Positions 12,645-24,670 of a stretch of DNA of 64,000 bases are shown here, in pieces. This DNA is from Pilatotrama ljubarskyi (lineage: Eukaryota; Basidiomycota; Agaricomycetes; Polyporales; Polyporaceae). A model generated the notes under the pieces. It saw only the letters and a program-made list of their open reading frames with translations. It had not been told where the DNA came from and did no database searches. How positions within the stretch are numbered: position 1 is the first letter of the stretch; each line of letters begins with the position of its first letter. The translations under genes and the position numbers were made by a program. Location of the stretch: the NCBI GenBank assembly GCA_022385805.1, contig MU277689.1:186001-250000 (forward strand), written 5' to 3'.

Positions 12645-15600
12645 TGTACACCCGTACGGCTGGTGCATCTCTACGCTGCCTGGCCATTACTCCAAGACAT
12701 CATCCTCTGAGCTCGCCTCCAAGCAGTAGCTCTGACTCAAACGTCGAGTCTGCGGTAAGGAGCTGTACTCCTTTTATCGAGGGCAGTGAAGTCCCCCCAC
12801 GCTACAAGGTAACGGCCCCGTCATACTCATCTTCGTGAGCGCCGATTTGTTTCGCACTGCGCCGAATGCCTTGGATAGTCACGACCACGAGGCAGAGTCA
12901 AGAGTCCCTAGCCGTTGCTGTAGACCAGTGCGCAACCCCACGGACCTTCGTTCAAACACCATAATCTCTCCGCAGAGACCGGTGAGTGGTTACTGCGACG
13001 TGCGGTCGCATTCTTGGAAGGGCACGCTCCGGTGCGAAGCAGACCTCTAGACGAGCATTTGTGTTGAAATATGCGTCTTTACACACAGCACAAGCCGTCG
13101 TGGAGACAGAATGGACTTATGCAGAGAAAATCTCATGGATTTCCAATGGGGGCCCGATCTTGTTTCCCGTTATCATCTCTTCTGCTCTACCGCCGGGACT
13201 TTGCGGAGCGTGACGTGCTCATCTGCCACTGGCATCCTATCCCATAGCGAGGAAGGCAATTGCCCAAATGAAAATAGAGACGAGTCACGCACTAGGGTGA
13301 TTCTGCTGGAATAATTCTTACATCGCTTAGCATCGCTTAAGGCGAGTGGCGCCACCTGATTGGCTGGAGCCCATAAGAATTCTTACAGCAGAATCACTCT
13401 ACTGACGAAAGACGACGTACAGCGTGGTCCCTCGGCAAGGCTGCGAGGAGCGATTTGAGCCTGCTTGCAGCCGCAACGATGGATAATGCGACGCGAGTTC
13501 CAGGTGAGTGATGTCGTCAATGGTGACTCAAGAGCTGTATTGACTTGGACTTGGCAGACCACAGTTGGACTTAGCGTCATACACATAGCTGAACGGCTTT
13601 CTGGGCATCTGTCTATCCTAACGCCACGCTGTTGCTCCTCGGATTGGTGTTGAGGCTCAAACGTAACATTAACTCGTTGCCGTGGGTGCCGAACAGACTA
13701 GGCAACGTTGCAGCAAGGTGCAAATCGATAGACCATGGTCAGAAACTTACGCTCAGGCTACCCCACGATCCGATGGAGATCATTGCCTTAAAGGCTGTAC
13801 GAGGCGCCGCTCTGCTCCATCGTCCTGTGCCTTTGAGGAGACGAAGTGGTGCGGGGAACGTTAACATTCCTATCTTGGGCTCGCGTAGTCTACGCGGGTC
13901 TGAGCACGGATTTTGGACCGCGGTCTATCGTTCTGCACCCTGCTGTGATGAGTCGCTGAGGGTTCTTCGACAGCAGTGGCCTAACTGTGTGGCGGCTGAC
14001 ATTAACTTCGGCCTGCAACAGAAGTCACTGCCGCCATCATGCCAATGCTGCCGGCCCCGCGCCCAGTGCCCTCCGTGCGTACTGTATATGTGTGCGCTGG
14101 AATAGCTCGGAGAATACTTGACACCCTAACGCGTACGCTGGCCGGCTAAACCAGGACAACGGTAAGGAAGCTGCTTGCTCCGGAGATAGACACGACAAAA
14201 CTCACGTCTCTGCCGAAGCTCGGCGCGCAATGTCGAATGCCACGTCCAAGCCTACGTTAACCTTGCTGGGTGATGACACCGGCATCATCGTGTTCGAGCG
14301 CCACTCGCTCGGCAGATGGAGTGCTTGTCGCACAATTGCCTCTCTACAGACGTGCGTACCTTTCCGGACTACAACCCGCGCGCATGCCGTATCACTGTGG
14401 GGAGACGCCGCTAGGCATCGTCCGTCCCGGACGCCAGTGCACCTGCAAGTATGGCCCACTGACGGCCCGCTGTTTCCATCCCATACGCATGCTTCCTAAG
14501 AGCACGCCAATGCAGCCAAAGTCGCCCATGCACGCCCCCGCATACATTCGCGACGAAAATATCGTACTCCCGACATACATTGGCCTGCGACCCGCGAGCG
14601 CGTGAGCAGCTTCCCATGCATATCAACAGCGGTCCTATTCTTGTACCCGGGACGCGCTCCACCCTCGCTGAGCGCGGTGCCTGGAGGGCCAAGGCCCGAT
14701 CGTTACCGGTCTATCAGTGACCGCGGATACGTCCGCGAGCCTCCACTCTTCCTCCTTCACCAGGTCCTCCGCGACGTCCGCCTGACGATCACGCGCGCCC
14801 TCCGCTACGGTTTGGAAGCTTCACCAGCCCGCCGAGATTTTCAGGCTTCTCGTACATGGACGCAGGTATTGCTGCGGAGCGCCCCTCGATGCATTATCGC
14901 AATGTGCACTCTATCCACGTTCGTGCAACCCGTGATGATCATGGACGCTATCATAGGGCCGATGTATATCGAATTGCGAAACTGCTGCTAGTCCCGCCGG
15001 GCGCGTCAGTCCGTACGTAGGCTCAACGGCGTTGGGTTGCCGGGACGGCTTTCGTGGCAGAAATTGCAAACAACCGGATTAATTCGGGCTTAGACCTGGG
15101 TGTCTGATGGTCTGAAAACCTCCGACGAGGCCGTCAGTCCAGGCAAGCCTCCGCCGGAGCACTGTACACGGTACCGTCCTGGGCTCTCTCTCGTCTTGGC
15201 GAGGCTGACTGGAGGGGTAGTGTGGGCGATGCTCGCCTCCAACAGGAGTGCCTCGCGACTGCGCTTGGATGTACCTGCCCGGTCGGAGATGCTTTTACTG
15301 AAAGGATGATACCAAGACATACGCCGAGCCGTTCGCAAACCGAGCATAGCGAGCGAGGTACGAGGTCGAGATTCGAGAATGCTGTAGCAGCGCTCGGCTC
15401 CGTCGAAGCCGAACGAACCGACGCACAATGTTTGCGGCCGGCGGTGCTGGAAAATGCAATGCGGACTTGTCGCGTTGCGTCTCATACGAGGGATGCCAAA
15501 TACGATGAGGCACGATGAGGCTCGCAGGAATGCACCGGAGGAGCGCATCAGAACGGGTCGGGCATATTTGCGTTTCGGTACAGCTTGCGGCTTATTGCTG

Positions 15601-16198
15601 GTGGATGCTGGCAAGATACGACGGTCCTGCCAAGACAGCTGTTCGCTCTCGAGGGCGTCGTGCATGTCTATTAGAATCGAGTCGCTAGAAGGCTCGCTCG
15701 CGCACAAACGGCCGGCGGCGCCGCGGCGGACCCGGAGGACGTGGCAGATGGGATCGGCCCTTTCGGGGAAACTTCGAAGCTCCGCGCCAAATATTTGCGG
15801 GGGATTTTCATAAGAAGAATGGAACTCCGCTCAGGAATTGACGAATAGAGGAAGCGATCGGGGTACGCCATCGACGTAACGGGGAGAATTGCAATGCATG
15901 GCCGTTGATATACACCAGAGTAAGTCTCTCCGAGTCTCTTCTCCTTGGGTGCTCCATTTCTGACTCTCGCCCTCTCGGAAACTGCGCGCTGTATATCTTC
16001 CCGTATCTCTTCTTGCCGACCGCCTGCTTTCCAATCGCCAAGCTTCTGCGCAGCGCCCGTACCGAGCCCATGGTCTTGGCCGTCATGCCGGCTTCCGGCG
16101 CAGATATGACGCCAGAGTGGAGGTTGCACAATGTGCAAGCTGCCCCCTCCGCCGCATCGCACGTTGCCTCTCTCTCTTCCTTTTCCTCCGCCAACGAC
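12645..16198. other. Gene-poor 3.5 kb, no gene recognised apart from a MITE
   Basis: The longest stretch without a recognisable gene before the right end. Several plus-strand frames of 60-160 codons (for example 13632-14105, 14270-14605, 14602-14991) and a 205-codon minus-strand frame (15090-15707) are open. None shows a domain, clean splice partners or the codon bias of the neighbours. It may be decayed mobile or duplicated DNA, but no terminal repeats other than those of the small element at 13295-13399 were found. The last 300 bases form the leader of the next gene. Confidence 0.4.
13295..13399. mobile_element. MITE, Tc1/mariner-like, 105 bp
   Basis: The ends are inverted copies: GGGTGATTCTGCTG at the left (13295-13308), and the complement of GAGTGATTCTGCTG at the right (13386-13399). 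The similarity continues inward over AATTCTTA, so the arms are about 25 nt with few mismatches. A TA dinucleotide flanks both sides (13293-13294 and 13400-13401), the target duplication of Tc1/mariner transposons. No coding capacity exists, so it would need a transposase in trans. The middle contains two copies of ATCGCTTA. The family assignment rests only on the TA flanks and the inverted ends. Confidence 0.6.
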
Positions 16199-18420
16199 AT
16201 GGCTGCTGTCGCCTCCTCAAGCAGGCCCGCGGGGCCACGACCAAGCCACCGACAACGCAAGACGGACGTCTTCAAGCCTCGTTTCCCTCTTGATCCCTTC
16301 GCAGGCGCTTCCGCCATCCCGTTAGGCGAGCCATGGTTTGTCAAGGTCGATGCGCTGCTCGCCGCGACATCCTACCAGCGTCGAAACGTCATCTTTATCC
16401 TAGGAGGTGCGTCTTATTTCTCCAGTAGAGCGTGTTCGCGGGCAGTTCGAGCTGCCGGAGTTCCTGGACGAAAGCGGGGCCTTCTAGGGATGTCGGGGAG
16501 AACAGGTGCTCACCCATCACCAAATACACCACTCCCCGGCCTCTGAGGAGTTTATGAGTGCAATCCCGGTCTTTGCGCGTCGAGCTTATGACGGCGTACC
16601 CTAGACTGCGCTCGTTTTGAACTGCCCTGCGAATACGCTCTCGTCTCCTTAATGTGTCCTGTGCTGATGCGCAGTCAGCCCCCTCTTTGAAAGAGCTCGC
16701 TCCACTCCTCCAGTCGCGACATCTCGCTAAATCTCTAGTCATCCTCGCCACCCACAATCCGCCGGAGATTCCGCACATCGTCCTACCGACAGTGCGTATC
16801 CTTCATCTATCCGCGCCACTCGCACTGGAAGACGCCGGCGCGGTCCGCTTCGTGAACGTCTTGGAATGGGCAGAACGAGTAGCCCGGACATGGCGGAAAC
16901 ACGGTGGTACGGGTGTCCTGGAACTCTCGGAGGAACTTGACATCGATAGCGAGCTCACACCGCCGAGCGTCCTCCGTTTCACCGGCTCACAAAGCACACC
17001 CACTTCCCCGGGTAGCTCATCCACACATCTCTCGTCGGAGTCCCTGCCCTCTTCACGACCATCGTCCATCTTCCGGCCACCTTCGTCATCGTCGGGTACA
17101 TCTTTGTTTCGGAGCCGACACACCTCTCAGAGCTTGCCCCGGCCGGACCCATCACAAAGACCATTTGATGCACTGATCAACTTCCTGCCGGATCACGTCT
17201 CCGACAAAGCGCTGCTGAAGAACTCCATTCTCGTAACGACAATATCGCGCCCGTTCCTAGTCTCAAACGGGCCTGCTACCCCGGCTGCCTCGCGCTCGCG
17301 CACGACGTCATCGTCGTCGTCCCGCTTCCAGCGCCCTCAGTCGATATTCAATGCGTTCAGCCGTAGCTCGACGTCCGTGTACCTCCCGCCGACGCCCCCA
17401 TATCACAGCGGCGAGTCGCTAAACCTGACGAGCGCCCCACCACCGCCGGCCAAGGCGCTCCTCATTCACCTCCTCCCCGTAACCCCCGCACACGCGCCCG
17501 CCGGTTCCTGGAGGAAGCTGGTGGAGAGCATGGAGTCGTTTCTCGTCTCTTTCGCGTTCCAGGCCCTCTCGCCCGGTGCGGCGAACGGCGGGGAGACACT
17601 GGAGCGTGCGCGGCCGTACGTCATGCAGGCCTCCACGTTCTGTGAGCCCGTGGGGTGCGAGCCTGGCGTGGCGGACTGGGGGGACTGGACCGTCGCGGAC
17701 GTCGTGCTGAGCGGAGTGCTCGACGCGGAGGCCGTTCCAAGTCTGTCGGCTATGAACGCCGGCGTGGGGACGGTGGGCACGGGCAGTCTCGGCGCGAGCA
17801 CGGGCAAGGGCAAGAACCGAGCGAGCGCAATGGCGAAATCGAAGGCAACCGCGAGACGCGCGTGGATCGGCGCGGCTGCGGACCTGGTCATCATGCCGTC
17901 CGCGGAGGATGCTTCTCCTGCGCTCAGTCCAGACGCGCCGTTGGCACGAGGTGCAGGTGCCAGGCCGGATTCGTACTTCTCGCATCTGCCGCAAAGGCTG
18001 CCGCCGCGCGCGTTCGAGGGCGGGCGGAGCACATCTGCGCCGCTAATGTCCGCGGACTGGAGCCCAGGGGCTGGCCGGCCGCATTCGCACCCGCAGACCT
18101 CACAATCCTTCTCAAGTGCGCTCTCGAGACAAATCTCGCCGTCGCCGTCGCCGTCGCCAAGAGGCAAGGAGCTCCCCCTTCCGCCGCAACTCATAAGCTC
18201 GCGTGGGGGAATGGGCGGGCTACCGACGCCGCCGCACTCGGAAGAGTCGGACGAGTGCGCGTCGACGCCGAGCGAGGACCCCAGGAGTCCAGGGAGCAGT
18301 GTAAGCGGCAGCGGGAGTGCGAGCGGGAAGAGCGCGAGCACGACGGCGAAGAGCGGGAAGAGGCATAGGTGGAAGTTCTGGCGTCGGCTGAGCCACATGC
18401 CTGCTGCTATCAAAGCGTGA
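16199..18420 (+). CDS. Conserved protein of unknown function
   Basis: Exons 16199-16406 and 16679-18420 join in phase (acceptor at the second of two nearby AGs) to 649 residues. Nothing in it matches a domain I can name. The first 190 residues look folded, with hydrophobic strands and helices such as PWFVKVDALLAATSYQRRNV, LAKSLVILATHNPPEIPHIV and VRFVNVLEWAERVARTWR. A second ordered part contains FDALINFLPDHVSDKALLKN and the LLIHLLPVTPAHAPAGSW region. The intervening and C-terminal parts are Ser/Pro-rich and probably disordered. The protein ends in a basic, tryptophan-containing tail (HRWKFWRRLSHMP) that could bind membrane or nucleic acid (inference). The 272 nt intron is long for this locus. 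Earlier in-frame ATGs exist (for example at 16070), so the start is uncertain; 16199 was preferred for its GACATGG context. Confidence 0.6.
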
Positions 18421-20278
18421 GGGCGAGCGGGCCCTGCGAAGTATGTCTTGACACCTATCACTCGCGGGTCGGGCGGGCTCATCCTGCTTTATGGAGTTGC
18501 TTCCATCGACCGCACGGAATGACCCTGTGCAAACGGTCGCGTTTCTTGGTCTCTTGCACGACACCTCACTATACTTCTTCACTACTCCATCGCTACGCGG
18601 ACATTTGGGCCTATGTAAGGACATGGACGTTCGCACACTACACGACGCCTCCGCACGCGCCGCACACCTGGTGCGCGTTTGCCAGTCCCTTTCTTTCGAG
18701 CACACCCTCATGCCTTCAATTTCTGACTGATTTTCTCACCATCATCATATCGTACTACATGCCCCGCCATCGATCGGTATTGTCGACTCCTGAACGACCC
18801 ACGCCCGTATCCAAGGTGTATTTACTCGCACGGCACGCTTCTATCTACGACGTCCTCGTCCTCCGTTTAGCCTCTCATTAGTTCTGCCCGCTGGTCCGCG
18901 TCCACATCTATTCAAGATCGTATCCCGTCGCTCGCTTCACACTTCAGCTAATCGTTCTGCCTTCCCCTCCCCCACGCTCGGACGTTCTCTATCGTAGACC
19001 ACAATCACTACACATGCATCAGATCTTTACCCCCGTGCACGACATGCGCAGCGCTGATCACGACTACGTGCGTCCCTTCGTCTCTCAGAACCGTGCCCCA
19101 CGCAGGCGTGCACGCACTCTTCATTTTTGCTGGGCGAAGGGTTGCTGGTGTGCGTGCGAGGCGTCGGTGAGTGCCTGAGTTTCTTCCTCAGGACTTCTCT
19201 CGCCGACAATTCGGACTGACGCACGTTCCGACGCAGGCACAGTGCACTGACGGCGACGTCATCCGCGCTTCATGCAGGTTTGTTTCTGCGTGTCAAGAAC
19301 ATACGTGTGCCTGTGAGGCACCATATCATGCAGCTGAAGATCCTGCGGAATCATATGTTGCAGCGTTCCGCGTGCGTCTCGGACGAGAAATGTTGGACTC
19401 ATCTTGCATGGGCCGTGCATATGCGGGTGTGCAAGGGCCGAAGCCGTCCGCCTGCATTCTCAGCAGTCGGAAGATGCTGTTCAGTGATACCGGCCGGAAG
19501 CCGACGTACCTATGTAGCACTCAATATTCAGGCGTCGGCAGTTTCCTCGAACACCTTCGACCGCAGCTCGCACTGGGTACTTCAAGTTCCAGGAGTGAGT
19601 GTATACGCTCATGTGACCGTGGTATCGACTTGTCGCTGGCATGGATCATTGGATGCCTATAGATGTGAGGTGCCCATACGCGGCCATATCACTTCGCTGT
19701 CTGAAGACTCGAGTAGCAAACACAGCGGTGAGTACTACTTAGATGATATCTGCCCCTACGTGCTGTATCACGCTCGCTCATCATAGCCCGTCGTCGTGCC
19801 AAACCTATGCCAGAAGAAAAGGAACGCGCATCCTAAGTCTGCCTGTTCGGTCCGAGTTGCTTGACATCCTCACTTGTAAGTCGTCCCTCGCGCCGGCTGT
19901 TCAGATAGCATCGAGCTATAGAAGCTGGGAGCAAGAAAGTCGAGAGCCTGAGCAGATGAGAATCCTTGGGCTCACCAGGCTTCGGACCGCGAGCCACACC
20001 GCGTGTCTTCTCGCAGTCCGTGAGCATGTGGTGATATTCTGCTGCAGCCCAATACGGTCTCCCGACGCATTATTGGTGCGAGCAGTGTGTCTTCTGACCT
20101 TTGCGACACCGTCGAGGTCATTGGCAAAGGTGCTCGGGCCGTACCAGTAAGCATTGTTTCCAATGACTGCGCCGTAAGCTCTCGGTCCGAGAGACTGGAT
20201 GTGTACACCCTGCTAATTTAGGGGCTCGCAATGCTTGAATATGAGCAGCGCGCTCCCTACAGACCTCTGGATGGCATC
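18421..20278. other. Intergenic, no gene recognised
   Basis: The first 600 bases are C/T-rich and probably the 3' untranslated region of the preceding gene. The rest carries only frames of 60-170 codons without recognisable motifs (for example 19171-19662 and 19280-19786). Confidence 0.4.
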
Positions 20279-22030
20279 ATGTTCCGTGCCCGAATCCTTA
20301 CCTGCGTCATTGCAGCGACTCTTTCCCTTACAGTCGACGCTCTTTCTGATCTGAGCGTCTCGGTACTCGTCACTCCGCCCGACAATGCGCAAGCGCTCTC
20401 CCCAACCCTCATTTCGTTCTCCATCGAGCAGGACCGCTGGCCTGAATGGGCCGGTGAACACTCTCGCAACGACTTCACCTATAACGCCCTGCAGAACCAC
20501 GCCGTGCTCACTGGGCAGCCACGAATGCATTCGCGTTGGTGGTGACTCGGAGGACCGGACCACTTGGTCACCCGCTGTCGCGGTCAATCAGGCCACGTTC
20601 CCGCCTCCGACCGCACTCACGTCATACCCGGAGGCCAGCAGCATCGTCGTAGGCGACGGCTTCTACACGCTCCCGCGCTTCCTCCCCAGCGGGACGCGTA
20701 TGGTACGCGGACAACACGACGAACACGGCGAACATCGCGGCGGCGATCACACGCGCCTTCCGCTCTCGGGAGGTGAAGGCATCTGGGGTGATCCTGGCTC
20801 GCTTCGAGATTGGGAACGAGCCGGACATCTACAACTTCACCGGCTTGCGGACGGGGGACTGGCCGCCAGAGCTGTATATCGAGCAGTGGACCGCCAGCGC
20901 CGAGGCCGTCGCGAAGGTTGCCGGCATACAAGGAAACCAAGGGCGTGTTACCCTGCAGGGCGCAGCGTTTGGCACGCAGCAATTCACTCCTCGCGAGGTC
21001 TTCGCTCTCGGCCTACTCGATAGCGAGCCCGGCAGAGCAATCTCTGTGTACGTCTCTCCTTCGTGCTTTCCATGTCGGTGTGTTGATGCCATGGGTGCTT
21101 TTGGAACGATTTCAGAATCTCGCAGCATCACTATTCCGTCATCTCGTCCTGCAACGGGACCCAGATTTCACTGGCTTCCTTCATGAGCAAAGAATCCGTG
21201 CGGAGCAATCTGACCATCTTCGAGGCTGACATTGCCGCGGTCAAAGCGAAGGGTTTAGGCTACGTCCTCGGGTATGTTTTTAGTTGTCATCAGCTGTCCT
21301 AGTAGTAGCTCAATTAACCGTCTGTCATACAGAGAGACGAACAATGCAGCTTGTCACGGCGCCCCGGGAGTCAGCAACACCGCTGGTGGGGCGCTCTGGG
21401 CTATTGACTAGGCCCTTCAGGCCGCTACGCTGGGGATCCAAGAGGCATACTTCCACGAAGGCATAGGCTATACGTATAACTTTGTGAGTTTCTCACATGA
21501 CGAACTCTGCTGTCGTCCTAACTGGTTTGCCTCAGTTCCAGCCAGCTCCTCTGAATCGCTCCATAACTGATGGTACGCCGACCGATCCGCCCCAGCCGCC
21601 ACACGTCCAGCCTCTCTACTACGCAGGCCTCGTTGTCGGCAGCTTCATAGGCACGTCGGGTGTAGCGAAGATCGTCGAACTGGACGTGAACGACCCGAAC
21701 GTCTCCGGATATGCGGCGTTCGAGAAAGGCCGACTCGCGCGTGTCGTCTTCATCAACCTACACGCCTGGCTCTCCAGTAACACGGGGACTCGACCCTCGG
21801 TGCATGTGGACTTTGATTTCGCCAAGAAAGGAATGAGCAATAAGACTACGGCTTCTGTCAAGAGACTGAAAATACAGCATACGGATGATCTGGGCGGTCT
21901 CACATGGGCGGGCCAGAGCTTCGAGACTTCGGATGCGCGACCGGCCGGCATGGTCGTCGAGGAGAGGCTGACTACGGGAGCCAGGCTGCAGTTACGTGCC
22001 AGCGAGGCGGTTGTAGTTAGCTTCCAATAA
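20279..22030 (+). pseudogene. Glycoside hydrolase family 79 (beta-glucuronidase-like), decayed
   Basis: A GH79-type secreted enzyme is recognisable in pieces. It begins with a signal peptide (MFRARILTCVIAATLSLTV), then FSIEQDRWPEWAG and NDFTYNALQNHAVLTGQP. The frame then shifts near 20520 before IRVGGDSEDRTTW, and shifts again near 20704 between LPSGTRMV and YADNTTNTANIAAAI. The acid/base region (ARFEIGNEPDIYNFTG) and nucleophile region (GYVLGETNNAACHG, across an intron) survive. An in-frame TAG at 21409-21411 replaces the residue after LWAID. The last exon (from about 21538) encodes the C-terminal beta domain intact. Three separate lesions and otherwise normal introns point to a once-active gene. 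Sequencing error could explain one lesion but hardly all three. GH79 enzymes release glucuronic acid or 4-O-methyl-glucuronic acid from glycans. Confidence 0.8.
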
Positions 22031-22410
22031 GTATGACGCCGTATATCAGTCTATTGCTCTTTATGGCCGGACTGTCGTCGCGAAAAATGTGTACAGAGTC
22101 CAAGGCTTGCACTTCTCCGAGCAAGGCGGTCAGTGTGCACGAACTTGAAGAGCTGCCAAATCTGGGAGCGCACTGATGCGTAGGCGCCTAACTGCTCTGC
22201 GGGGTGGCCGTCTTTTGCACGCATCTGACATGGAGCTCATATCTGTTCCCAACAACCTCTGCTTTCGCCCGTTTGGGTTGTCCCGGTACTGCTCATATAC
22301 CCTGCCTACGTAGCTGCAGCCTGAGGCCTACGAAATCAACGACCGTACGGACCTTTGGACCCTAGGCAACAGCCTTCGGAGGTGCAGGCGAGGTGCGGGC
22401 GAGGGCACCA
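22031..22410. other. Intergenic, no gene seen
   Basis: Short spacer holding the leader of the GT32 gene. No motif was recognised. Confidence 0.5.
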
Positions 22411-23772
22411 ATGTCGAGCTACGATCCTGAAGACGACGTCCATATACCCCTTCACTCGGAGCGGCAGAGCAAAAAGCCCCAGACACGACTGCAGTGGAGG
22501 GCAGAGATAGCACTCCGCCAGTGCGTACGACCGCGAGCTGTCCTCTCCCTACTTAAAGTGGTCGTGCCCGTTGTCGTCTTCTCGGTCGTCCTCGGCCTCT
22601 TATACTGGGAGCCCCACGTCGAGATCGCGTTCTACAACCGTGCATGGGTAAAGCAGGAGGTCCTGACGGTACCCCCACTCGCGGGCTGCTTCTCACAGCA
22701 TCGCCTCTCGCCAAGCTATAACGTCACCGACGCGCTGTACGGCCCCAAGCACACCGAGGTCCACGCCGGAACGCCTTTGCAGTTTGGGATGGACTGTTAT
22801 GACTTTGCGGGGACCATCAAGCCCTTGAATCGGGGCACACCGCACCCGCAGATCCCCCCAGACGACCGCGTCCAGTATCACACCTACTGGCGGACGGATC
22901 TGGCAGCCTTTGGGCCTCGCCAGGAGTGGATGCTGAAGTCATTTTTTGCGACACAAGACCTGTCGCGCTCGCGCCTCATTCTCTGGTCGAACGGCGACCT
23001 CTCGCATAACACCATCCTGCAGAAGTGGCTGAGACGGTTTCCGAACGCGTTTACGCTACGGGTAGTCGACTACCACACCCTCGCCCGCGGAACGGAGCTG
23101 GAGGGGAGCGAGCTGTTGAACGTGAACGATACGAAGGCGTGGATCGATGGGGACTTGGTACGGCTGCTCGTTATCTGGGCCTATGGCGGCGTATGGATCG
23201 ACATGGACTCGCTGCTCACGCGTGACCTCGCACCGCTCCTCGAGCACGAGTTCGTGACGCAGTGGGACTGCTATGGTGCGTAGCGGATCTGTGTCCGCAG
23301 TGGTGGTGCTGACCCTTGCCCTGCAGACAAGAAGTACATTCCGATGAACGGCGCTTTGATGCGCTTCCACAAACACTCGGCCTACCTCTGCGAGGCGTTC
23401 CACGTCATGGCGACCTCCCCTCCCCCTCGCAAAGGCACGACAGACTGGGGTGCGCTGCTCTACCTCAAGCTGCGGCGTCGCTTGCTTGCCGCGGGCATCC
23501 CTCCATTCAAAGTGCTCCCTTTCTGCTTCTCCGACGCACGATCATGCCGACTGGACAACCGCCTCCCTGATCCATTCGCGCCGGATCCCGCCGACGGACG
23601 GTGGACGATGGGCTATGGTCGTGAGCTCGGAGGAGAACTGGACCAGGCGTTGGGCAAGGTATTCGCGGTGCATCTTCACAACCAGTGGGAGAAGCCGTAC
23701 CCGAAGGGTGGATGGGTCGAGAGGCTGCTGTTGCAGAGGTACGACGAGCGGATTAGCTCACTGGATGCATGA
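22411..23772 (+). CDS. Glycosyltransferase family 32 type II membrane protein (DXD sugar-binding)
   Basis: Exons 22411-23275 and 23327-23772, joined across a 51 nt intron, give 436 residues. A short cytosolic tail with basic residues is followed by one hydrophobic anchor (about residues 44-66, LLKVVVPVVVFSVVLGLLYW), so the catalytic part should lie in the Golgi lumen. The core has the GT32 pattern: YHTYWRTD, LWSNGDLSHN, a helix LVRLLVIWAYGGVWIDMDSL containing the metal-binding DMD, then the acceptor-side segments MNGALMRF and HLHNQWEKP. Family members such as Och1 add mannose or other hexoses to protein or lipid glycans. The donor and acceptor cannot be told from sequence. The start was set at the ATG of MSSYDPEDDVH; the in-frame codons upstream lack an ATG. 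Confidence 0.87.
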
Positions 23773-24670
23773 TATTGCTTTTGGATAATTCAGTGCTGTG
23801 CAGCGCTGCTTGACATTTGTTCTCCGACACGACCGAGAGTAACCGTGAGGAACATAACACGCGTGCGTGACCGCTTGTCCACCCTGCTTCGAGGGACTCC
23901 GATATAATTTTTCTCGACTCGGGCAAGTGCGCACGCGTCCGACTGAGGGACGCGCTCACGTGATGCTCGAGGTAAGCGGAACTCTAGCGCTCCTCAATGT
24001 AAATCAAGACAAGTGATGTGAAGTTGAGTGGGCCTCCAGTACTATCGTAGTTGTCCTTTTCAACGTCGTCCATGGCAAAATAGGTTTGCGGACACGGCTT
24101 AGCGGTTGGTACATATATAGTGATTGCCAGCGTCTATATAGACCACATTGACAGGCGCTTGTCTCGGGGCGCGGAGGCTGCGCACATTCCTACACGACAT
24201 ACCTCTCGCCTGCGCTCTCACACAACCTGCTTTGACGAACTTCTCTGGATTCTATTCTTATGCTTGGCCTATTACTCTAGCTTTTCAAGCCTCTTTGCGA
24301 CGATCCACAGGCTTCCTTAGAACTTTCTGCGGTGTATACCCGACTCGGAGTCAACTCCTCTAGTTACATACTGCTAGTACTCAACGACGAGTGAGCGCAA
24401 ATCCCTACGCAATCCCCGATCGAACCTCTCGGTGAGTTACGAGTGTCTTAGGAATGATGCTCTTCAGGGTGCCTGGCATGATAGAGACGTGAGTGGGTGC
24501 TCGTAGGCTAGAACGCGTCATGCAGGAGATAGGGAATATGCGTTCAAGGGTGACTTCACTTGCAGTACCACCCGGAGACGGCGTCGTCCTACACATTCTC
24601 CCATGCTCTAATGTCTCATGACGTCGTCTTGTATCGCGGCTCACATCCTGCTGTAGCATATCACAATATA
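23773..24670. other. Intergenic, no gene seen
   Basis: The 3' flank of the GT32 gene and promoter of the large gene. AT-richer than the surroundings, with TATATA-type runs around 24113-24118 and 24134-24140. These are too far from the next start to be assigned with confidence. Confidence 0.4.

Noticed and set aside
15090..15707. 205-codon minus-strand open frame in the gene-poor stretch
   Set aside because: No domain, no splice partners and composition unlike the neighbouring coding sequence.
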